The position numbers were made by a program, and so were the translations under genes. Of a DNA stretch of 13,698 nt, positions 1-5,375 are shown piece by piece. The DNA is from JABWAJ01 sp046153985. Lineage in GTDB: Bacteria > Bacteroidota > Bacteroidia > Chitinophagales > Saprospiraceae. The stretch spans positions 1 to 13,698 of the forward strand of contig JBJXFD010000421.1 of the NCBI GenBank assembly GCA_046153985.1. The letters are read 5' to 3'. Position 1 is the first letter of the stretch, and each line of letters begins with the position of its first letter. The notes beneath the pieces were generated by a model. That model was not told the origin of the DNA, did not search any database, and saw only the letters and a program-made list of their open reading frames with translations.

Positions 1-16
1 GGTGTCCCCAATCTTC

Positions 17-92
17 CTGCGCTCGTAAACTTCGCTCCGTGCAGACCGGGTGATTCCCCTCCGCTTTCCCTTGCCGTCATTCGCTGAAGCTT
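17..92. repeat. 76-bp dispersed direct repeat, copy 1
   Basis: This stretch aligns without gaps to 5248-5323 in the same orientation, with 69 of 76 bases identical by direct comparison. The longest shared block includes cttcgctccgtgcagaccgg. No reading frame through either copy gives a recognisable protein. Each copy lies in an intergenic gap next to other mobile or decayed DNA: this one is followed by a MITE-like element, the other lies beside the stop codon of the 815-codon gene. It may be a small dispersed repeat or the end of a lost mobile element; its nature is not identified. Confidence 0.8.
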
Positions 93-126
93 CAATCCGG
101 CGGCGGTGACATGCTTCCCCCTTTTA

Positions 127-308
127 GAGCTTGTTTGGGAATTCCTCAATTGGCTGCGAGTGGCAAATTTTATTTTATACTGCGTTGAATTTTTTCAACA
201 TAGCTGCCGGCTATGTCTGCAAAATTCGCCTTGTCTAAAACAAAATTTCCTCACTCTCGCTCAAATCGAAGATTCGACGTAGTCAATCAGGAAATCCCAA
301 ACGAGCTC
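127..308. mobile_element. MITE-like palindromic element with TTA target duplication
   Basis: The element starts gagcttgtttgggaattcct (127-146), and the reverse complement of its other end (289-308) matches in 18 of 20 bases. It is bracketed by TTA at 124-126 and TTA at 309-311, which fits a 3-bp target-site duplication. The interior continues the palindrome: around 158-195 pairs imperfectly with around 217-255, closing on a perfect 7-bp hairpin, acatagc (198-204) with gctatgt (210-216). The right arm carries about 20 extra bases containing a small tcgaa/ttcga hairpin. It has no coding capacity. A size near 180 bp, terminal inverted repeats and a TNA-type duplication suit a non-autonomous element mobilised by an IS5-type transposase. 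The family is an inference; no transposase lies in the window. Confidence 0.75.
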
Positions 309-368
309 TTAGTCATTTGTTCGCTTCGGCTTTGCCTTGCTTAAAGCTCATTCCTCGCCGGAAGGCAG

Positions 369-404
369 AAGGGTTAATGGCGATTTTAAAGCCATTGAAC
401 CCTT
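369..404. terminator. Strong hairpin downstream of the histidine kinase
   Basis: aagggttaatggc (369-381) pairs with gccattgaaccctt (391-404) across a 9-base loop, with a single bulged base. It lies about 30 bp beyond the stop codon of the minus-strand kinase gene and could end or attenuate that transcript. There is no clean U-run on the minus strand after the stem, so it is not a textbook intrinsic terminator and may instead be another small repeat or a 3'-end stabiliser. Confidence 0.45.
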
Positions 405-432
405 ATTAACCAAAACCAAAAAGGCAGACTGC

Positions 433-3400
433 TCAATTGGTTTTTTTTAGATACTTAATGATTTTACTATGTAATAATTTTTCGTCAATGGGTTTGGATA
501 TATAATCATTCATTCCAACAGCTTTGCATTTTTCAACATCAACTGTTGTGACATCAGCTGTAAGGGCAATGATGGGGATTTGAGAATTCATATTACTGCG
601 AATATGCTCCGTGGCTTCAAAGCCATTCAGCTCAGGCATTAGCAGATCCATCAGAATAATATCATATGCTCTGGTGAGCGGAGTCGAACCATTATTTTCT
701 TGCAGCTTTTCGATAGCAATTTTTCCATTTTCTGCAATATCCACATGAAAGCCAAAATCTTCTAAAATTATTTTTATTAAAAGTTGATTCAATGGCATGT
801 CCTCCGCAACCAATACCCTTATATTTTCAATGCTCTCGGCTAATTCCACTCCATTATCAGTTCCTGTTATTTCTGCCATTTTTGTTGTTTCTGCTATGGC
901 TTTTTTAAAATTCAAAATAAAACCAAAGGTTGACCCTTTTCCTGGTTTACTATTTACAAGGAGGGTTCCACCCTGCAGCTCTACAAATTGCTTAACGATA
1001 GAAAGTCCTAAGCCTGTCCCTCCGTGAAATCTGGAAGTATCGTCAGTTGCTTGTTGAAAGTCGTCAAAAATATGTTCCAGTTTATTTTCAGCAATCCCGA
1101 TCCCTGTATCTGTTACTAAAAATTCTATGGCTATACTGTCTGATTCTTCTTTCAGCATGCGAACATTTACAGTTATTTTACCTTCATCTGTAAACTTTAC
1201 TGCATTACTCAGTAGGTTTAAAATTATTTGACGCAAACGTAGCGGGTCGCCTAGTAAAATTTCAGGAATAGCAGCATCATAATTTTCAATCAATTCCAGA
1301 TTTTTTTCCTGGATTTTTGGTTCAAATAAATGAAGCGTTGCAGAAATGGAAGTGGATAATTCAAATGGAATTTGCTCAAAGGTCATTTTTCCTGCATCTA
1401 CTTTGGCAATGTCAAGTATATCATTGATTAAAACGATCAAGGCATCCCCCGACTCTTTAATGGCATTTATGTATTCTTTTTGTTTTGTATTTAAATCTGT
1501 TTTTAAGACCACATTTGTAAATCCGATAATGGCATTCATTGGTGTTCTTATTTCATGACTCATGTTCGACAAAAATTGCTGCTTTGCTTTCACTGCGCTC
1601 TCTGCCATTTGCATGGCAACTTCAGCTTTATTTTTTGCCTCTTTCTGCTCATGAATTTCAGTATTGGTACCCACCCACATTTTTATTCTTCCGTTTTTAT
1701 CATTAATAGGTAAAGCCCTGCTCAAATGCCAGCGGTACTCCCCCTCTTTATTTAAGATCCGGCATTCCACATAAAAAATATTTCCTGTTTTAATGGAGTT
1801 GGTCCAATTTATTTTAGTCAATTCCACGTCATCGGGGTGAATTACTTTTTCCCATCCCCATTCTTTTAATTTTTCAAACTCCAAGCCCGTATCGTCCAAC
1901 CATTTTTGATTAAAATAAATCACATTACCTTCTGGATCGACATTGGTTATTTTTTGAGGCATAGAATCTAACACTTGCCTTAAATTTCTTTCGCTTTCTA
2001 TAATCCTCCTTTTTGCAATCACCTGCTCGGTTACTTCATTACCAATAATAGTAATACCGGAAATAGTTTGGTCTGTTTCCAAATAAGGCTGGAAAACAAA
2101 ATTGAAAAAATACTCTTCCTTTATATGCCCATGCATGTTTTTGGGGCTCTGTACTTCAATACCATGAAAAGGAATACCGGTGGCAAGCACCTCATCAAGC
2201 ATATCTAGGAATGTGGTATTTTTAAGTTCGGGCATAATTTCAAGCAGCGATTTGCCTTCTATATCGTTCCCTCTTCCCCACACTTCTTTAATCTGGTCGT
2301 TGGCAAGATCAATAATCAGATCTTTACCTTTTAGCACGGCAAAAGTAAATGGCGAATTCATCAGCATCATGTTATATCGCTTATCGCTTTCTTCTATTTT
2401 TTTGCGCGCCATCACCATTTCTGTTACTTCATAGGCAATAGTGATAACCCCTGAAATGGTTCCATCGGCTTCATGGTTTGGTTGGCAAACAATATTAAAA
2501 TACCGCTCTTGCATTTTATCTTTATGGTATAATCGCGCAAGAATTTCGTTTGCGTAAACAGGAACGCCTGTAGTATAAACTTTATCAAGTATAGCAAGGA
2601 ATGGCTGGTCTTCCAATTCGGGTAACACTTGCATTAGAGTTTTGCCTTCCACTTCATTCCCTTTCCCCCAAAATTCTTTTATCAAATCATTGGCAAGGGT
2701 AACCACCAAATCCTTTCCCTTCATAATAGAAAAAGCAAATGGCGATTCCATAAGCATGGTGTAGAAACGTTTATTAGTTTCTTCCACCAGCCTCAATGTT
2801 TTTTTCTCTGCCTCGCGCTGTGCTTCTAATGCTTTTTTTACAATTACCGCAGCGGTTACTTCGTAAGCAATAACCGTAACACCCGAAATAGTCTCGTCTG
2901 CTTCCAAATAGGGCTGGTACACAAAATTAAAATACGCATCTTCCTGTTTTTCGTCGCGCAAAATCGGAGCAAGCAGCTCATCTCCGTAAAAGGGGATACC
3001 GGTGGTGTAAACGTTTTCAATCAGACCAGGGAATGCGGAATCTTTAAGTTCAGGTATCACATCAAACAATGACTTTCCTTCTATGTCCTTGCCTTTCCCC
3101 CAAAAAATTTTAATGCTGTCATTGGCAAGTGTAATCACCATATTTTTACCTTTTAAAACGGCAAAACCAAAAGGCGATTTCATGAGCATCATGTTGTAGC
3201 GTTTTTCACTGTCTTCAACCAGTTTCAACGCTTTTATATCAAACTCATGCTGTGTTATCAAGGTCTTATTTTCTGTAACATCCTCAGCCCGCTGAATAAT
3301 ATACTCCACATTATTATTCTCATCCAGAATAGGCGAGTTAGTCACTTGCCAATACTTCATCTCAAACCCACCACCCTCTGATTCCGGTTTTGGAATATCG

Positions 3401-3666
3401 TATTTTACAACCGGCAATGCATCTTTTATTTTATTTTTAATTACCCGGTTAAAAGAAGCTCGTATAATATTTTCTCCATTTGCGGTTTTATCATCAGGAT
3501 TACCAAGAAACACATCAAAAATATCACACCCCACAATATTTTCTCTTACAGTCGTTGTAGCTTTTAAAAATGAGTCGGATGCAGCGACTATAGAAAAGTT
3601 GGTGTCAATCACAACCAACAATTCCGAAGACTGTTCGAATATCCTTATATAATCCTTTGCATCCAT
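433..3666 (-). CDS. Soluble hybrid sensor histidine kinase with multiple PAS domains
   Basis: This is a two-component kinase with its own receiver domain. Residues are numbered from a TTG at 3792, the outer limit of the frame. The N-terminal PAS spans about 45-175. Three tandemly similar PAS-type modules follow at about 197-325, 342-465 and 471-595, each repeating an MLM.SPF...LKGK...LAND..K..WG core. A fifth PAS with PAC spans 600-715. Next come HisKA with phospho-acceptor H746 in SHEIRTPMN, HATPase_c (N863, D895 in DTGIGI, GGTGLGL 924-930) and a C-terminal receiver (D998, phospho-acceptor D1049, T1078, K1100). No membrane segment or signal peptide is visible, so it should sense a cytoplasmic signal. 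All catalytic residues are present. The ATG at 3666 (residue 43) is preferred because the PAS begins there and the DNA beyond looks like relic sequence. A GTG at 3720 behind GAAGGA is an alternative. No partner output regulator is adjacent. Confidence 0.93.
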   Translation of the reverse strand: MDAKDYIRIFEQSSELLVVIDTNFSIVAASDSFLKATTTVRENIVGCDIFDVFLGNPDDKTANGENIIRASFNRVIKNKIKDALPVVKYDIPKPESEGGGFEMKYWQVTNSPILDENNNVEYIIQRAEDVTENKTLITQHEFDIKALKLVEDSEKRYNMMLMKSPFGFAVLKGKNMVITLANDSIKIFWGKGKDIEGKSLFDVIPELKDSAFPGLIENVYTTGIPFYGDELLAPILRDEKQEDAYFNFVYQPYLEADETISGVTVIAYEVTAAVIVKKALEAQREAEKKTLRLVEETNKRFYTMLMESPFAFSIMKGKDLVVTLANDLIKEFWGKGNEVEGKTLMQVLPELEDQPFLAILDKVYTTGVPVYANEILARLYHKDKMQERYFNIVCQPNHEADGTISGVITIAYEVTEMVMARKKIEESDKRYNMMLMNSPFTFAVLKGKDLIIDLANDQIKEVWGRGNDIEGKSLLEIMPELKNTTFLDMLDEVLATGIPFHGIEVQSPKNMHGHIKEEYFFNFVFQPYLETDQTISGITIIGNEVTEQVIAKRRIIESERNLRQVLDSMPQKITNVDPEGNVIYFNQKWLDDTGLEFEKLKEWGWEKVIHPDDVELTKINWTNSIKTGNIFYVECRILNKEGEYRWHLSRALPINDKNGRIKMWVGTNTEIHEQKEAKNKAEVAMQMAESAVKAKQQFLSNMSHEIRTPMNAIIGFTNVVLKTDLNTKQKEYINAIKESGDALIVLINDILDIAKVDAGKMTFEQIPFELSTSISATLHLFEPKIQEKNLELIENYDAAIPEILLGDPLRLRQIILNLLSNAVKFTDEGKITVNVRMLKEESDSIAIEFLVTDTGIGIAENKLEHIFDDFQQATDDTSRFHGGTGLGLSIVKQFVELQGGTLLVNSKPGKGSTFGFILNFKKAIAETTKMAEITGTDNGVELAESIENIRVLVAEDMPLNQLLIKIILEDFGFHVDIAENGKIAIEKLQENNGSTPLTRAYDIILMDLLMPELNGFEATEHIRSNMNSQIPIIALTADVTTVDVEKCKAVGMNDYISKPIDEKLLHSKIIKYLKKTN

Positions 3667-3714
3667 GAGTTCGTAAATATACGTTTTTTCAAATGAATTA
3701 ACATCCAAGCATTT

Positions 3715-3770
3715 TTTCACAAGCAGTCCTTCTTTTTTCGGGGCCTCCCAGTTCCTCGGTAAACACTTTC
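3715..3770 (-). pseudogene. Possible TonB C-terminal tail relic
   Basis: The frame upstream of the chosen kinase start reads NWEAPKKEGLLVKK. This resembles NWEPAKDQGKSVKS near the end of the TonB-like protein at 3944-4579, with N, W, E, K, G, V and K conserved at matching spacing. The DNA aligns only moderately. It may be the last fragment of a second TonB_C-type gene, now fused in frame upstream of the kinase, or it may be coincidence. Confidence 0.25.
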
Positions 3771-3813
3771 CAGTAAGGATGCCACCTAACAAAACAAGTA
3801 CGCTCCTACCTCG

Positions 3814-3940
3814 CCTACTCCCCCCAATAATCCCCCAACCCTGGACAAATCCTTACCGCTTCTTTATAATAACCAAGCGAAACAACCGACTGCACTTCGG
3901 TAGCCGTCACGCCCTTGCCCATATAAACGGATTGAGCAGG
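3814..3940 (-). pseudogene. Internally deleted paralogue relic of the 815-codon gene
   Basis: Three pieces match the gene at 5376-7823 in the same order and orientation. 3814-3873 matches its 3' end (5375-5434, about 54 of 60 bases). 3880-3926 matches 7499-7545 (2 mismatches in 47). 3927-3940 matches 7658-7671 exactly. About 2.06 kb and 0.11 kb of the parent are missing between the pieces. The large junction keeps the frame: ATG at 3922 opens 35 codons reading MGKGVTATEVQSVV, then GYYKEAVRICPGLGDYWGE, then TAG at 3815-3817. The short 5' piece is out of frame with it. No signal peptide remains. It abuts the stop of the TonB-like gene (3944). It is most likely a dead remnant of a former tandem paralogue; whether the mini-frame is translated is unknown. 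Confidence 0.85.
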
Positions 3941-3943
3941 TAT

Positions 3944-4579
3944 TTATGCATATATGGTTAAAACGACTTGAGATTTCACGCTTTTACCTTGATCTTTAGC
4001 TGGCTCCCAATTCCCTAGTTGCAAAAATGCTTCTTCAATTATTTGATAATTAGTTTTACCCACAACACTTAAATATTCAATGTGTTTGGGATTGCCATAT
4101 TCGTCAATAATTACAATAATTTCGCCAATGCCATCACATCCAAACTTACCTTGTATGGTATATTCATAATCTCTTGTTTTGTTGACATATTTTGCGGGGA
4201 TCTCAGGGTTTAAAATCACGCGAGGGTCTGTTATTGTGGCTAAATGATAAAAGAAATGAATTGGCAAATACCTTCTTGTTTCCTGGTACTCCCCTGCAAC
4301 TTTATCTGGCACCCAATCGGCAAAAGTAGCAAAGACTTTTTTTGCTTCAATTAAAAATTGGTCGGCATATTTGTACCTAAACATCCTATCCATTGCAGGC
4401 GGACTTTTTGAATATTCTATTGACGCTAAATTCCCTTCTTTCGTAATTAATACATCGAGAGGTAAGACTAGGAGCCTATTTTGAATACCCTCTATTTTTG
4501 GAAATATCAAGGTGCTTCTCAAATGCTCTTGAAAATTAATTTTAGAATTCCTTATTTCCTCCCAGTTTTCTGTCATCAT
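3944..4579 (-). CDS. Double TonB C-terminal-like domain protein (no membrane anchor)
   Basis: The 211-residue product has two halves, each resembling the TonB C-terminal fold that meets TonB boxes of outer-membrane transporters. Half one is about 15-110 (LPLDVLITKEGNLASIEY, then FADWVPDKVAGEY and LPIHFF). Half two is about 143-210 (EIIVIIDEYGNPKHIEYL, then LGNWEPAKDQG and QVVLTI). The signature is the strand with EGN or YGNP followed by a W-P...G loop. There is no N-terminal membrane helix, signal peptide or proline-rich spacer, so it is not a working energy transducer as read. Such stand-alone domains occur in Bacteroidota and their role is not established. The start is one of two adjacent ATG codons. 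The phosphatase-like gene lies 50 bp upstream on the same strand. The last residues (YA) differ from the usual ending and sit directly against a relic, so the C-terminus may have been altered by rearrangement. Confidence 0.7.
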   Translation of the reverse strand: MMTENWEEIRNSKINFQEHLRSTLIFPKIEGIQNRLLVLPLDVLITKEGNLASIEYSKSPPAMDRMFRYKYADQFLIEAKKVFATFADWVPDKVAGEYQETRRYLPIHFFYHLATITDPRVILNPEIPAKYVNKTRDYEYTIQGKFGCDGIGEIIVIIDEYGNPKHIEYLSVVGKTNYQIIEEAFLQLGNWEPAKDQGKSVKSQVVLTIYA

Positions 4580-4629
4580 TTTTTGTCTTTTGTTTGACTA
4601 CGCCCTAAGAAGTTATTTATGACACGTTC

Positions 4630-4953
4630 CTAAAGGGATAAATAAGGTGAGACAGAATCCTTCAACATCTCAATTAGCTCAGGATCCATATATTTATAAT
4701 CGTCTTGAATGTCAAGTATGATGATGTCTTTGTCGTCTGCCAGCGATCCAAATTTTTCGCTCAGGCGTTCTTTATGTTTTTTCTCCATGACAAAAATCAA
4801 GTCCGCCCAACGAACAAGTTTTTCAGTCACCTTAATCCTTGCTTCGTTCTCTGTCCCGGCAGACTTTACTAGATGTTGCTGATTGTTCTTAAAAATGGTC
4901 TCGGCCGTCCGGCTTCTCCATATGTTTCTGCTGCAAATAAATAATATGTTCAT
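4630..4953 (-). CDS. LMW protein tyrosine phosphatase-like protein (COG4551 type)
   Basis: This small cytoplasmic protein of 107 residues belongs to the compact low-molecular-weight phosphatase branch. The N-terminus MNILFICSRNIWRSRTAE carries the CX5R phosphate-binding loop (C7 to R13, followed by S14). SAGT at 31-34, WADLIFVM at 49-56 and the DIQDDYKYMDPELIEML stretch (81-97) are typical of the family; D84, D85 or D90 could serve as general acid. Length agrees with the family, so it appears complete. The expected reaction is phosphotyrosine hydrolysis, but substrates of this branch are not known. The ATG at 4951-4953 has a clear purine-rich ribosome site (GGAAGGAAA) and overlaps the TGA of the upstream fragment as ATGA, suggesting translational coupling. 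The TonB-like gene follows 50 bp downstream. Confidence 0.8.
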   Translation of the reverse strand: MNILFICSRNIWRSRTAETIFKNNQQHLVKSAGTENEARIKVTEKLVRWADLIFVMEKKHKERLSEKFGSLADDKDIIILDIQDDYKYMDPELIEMLKDSVSPYLSL

Positions 4954-5093
4954 TTTCCTTCCGCTTTAGCAGTTTCCAGAACCCCATAAGAAATAGCTAA
5001 CTCTTTTTGATGGGCTTCATACTGCGCTTTTGCATTTGCGTCCATGTTATTGTAGTTTAAGAGTTCGGCAGGCAACCTTTTAATCAAAACTAA
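4950..5093 (-). pseudogene. C-terminal fragment of a probable Rpn/PD-(D/E)XK nuclease-type gene
   Basis: An open frame of 47 codons runs from just after an in-frame TAG (5094-5096) to a TGA at 4950-4952. It reads IKRLPAELLNYNN, then MDANAKAQYEAHQKELAI, and ends VLETAKAEGK. The pattern of a leucine-rich stretch, a 'Y/E...K' helix and a closing TAKAEGK resembles the tail of Rpn-family recombination-promoting nuclease/transposase-like proteins, which usually end in charged EGK/EGR repeats. The nuclease core is absent. An ATG at 5043-5045 could still make a 31-residue peptide. It overlaps the phosphatase start by four bases. Family assignment rests on the tail only; truncation is clear if the assignment is right. 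Confidence 0.45.
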
Positions 5094-5124
5094 CTAAAGG
5101 GCGTGATTTCATTCGCTTTTTTTA

Positions 5125-5155
5125 CAAAAATACGGTATTCAGGGGATTTTTACAA
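5125..5155 (-). promoter_or_regulatory. Bacteroidota-type promoter candidate
   Basis: On the minus strand TTG (5153-5155) is followed after 20 bases by TATTTTTG (5125-5132). This fits the TTG-N19-21-TAnnTTTG consensus of the Bacteroidota housekeeping sigma factor. It points leftward into the nuclease-type fragment, the phosphatase-like gene and the TonB-like gene, for which it is the only convincing upstream promoter. Confidence 0.5.
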
Positions 5156-5247
5156 CATTTGGTGGGCGACTAGTAGGAGGAGATTGGCTTACGTGCCTTC
5201 CTCATCTCGGGGGCTTCGTTCTATCGCATGTCAAGTGATATCACCAT

Positions 5248-5323
5248 CTGCACTCGTAACCTTCGCTCCGTGCAGACCGGGTGATACCCCGCGGCTTTCC
5301 CTTGCCGTCATTTGCTGGAGCTT
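5248..5323. repeat. 76-bp dispersed direct repeat, copy 2
   Basis: Ungapped match to 17-92 in the same orientation, 69 of 76 bases identical. It lies between the promoter of the phosphatase region and the 3' end of the 815-codon gene. Homology between copies stops at both edges. The rest of this intergenic stretch (5156-5247) shows nothing else I recognise. Confidence 0.8.
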
Positions 5324-5332
5324 TTTTCAGGA

Positions 5333-5375
5333 CGTGACACTCACCCTCTCCCACTCTCTCCCTCTCTCTCCTCCC
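5333..5375. repeat. Low-complexity pyrimidine tract
   Basis: The plus strand is almost entirely C and T here, with repeated ctctcc units, so the minus strand is a purine run. It begins immediately after the stop codon of the minus-strand 815-codon gene and would form the start of its 3' untranslated RNA. No hairpin is visible, so it is not an ordinary terminator. Confidence 0.6.

Noticed and set aside
1..432. CRISPR array or integron-type attC series near the repeats
   Set aside because: Repeats are not regularly spaced, and only two distant copies of the 76-bp repeat exist; no cas or integrase gene is present.
3667..3792. Kinase N-terminus extended to the TTG at 3792
   Set aside because: The extension is outside the PAS domain, resembles a TonB tail relic, and lacks a ribosome site; the ATG at 3666 or GTG at 3720 is more likely.
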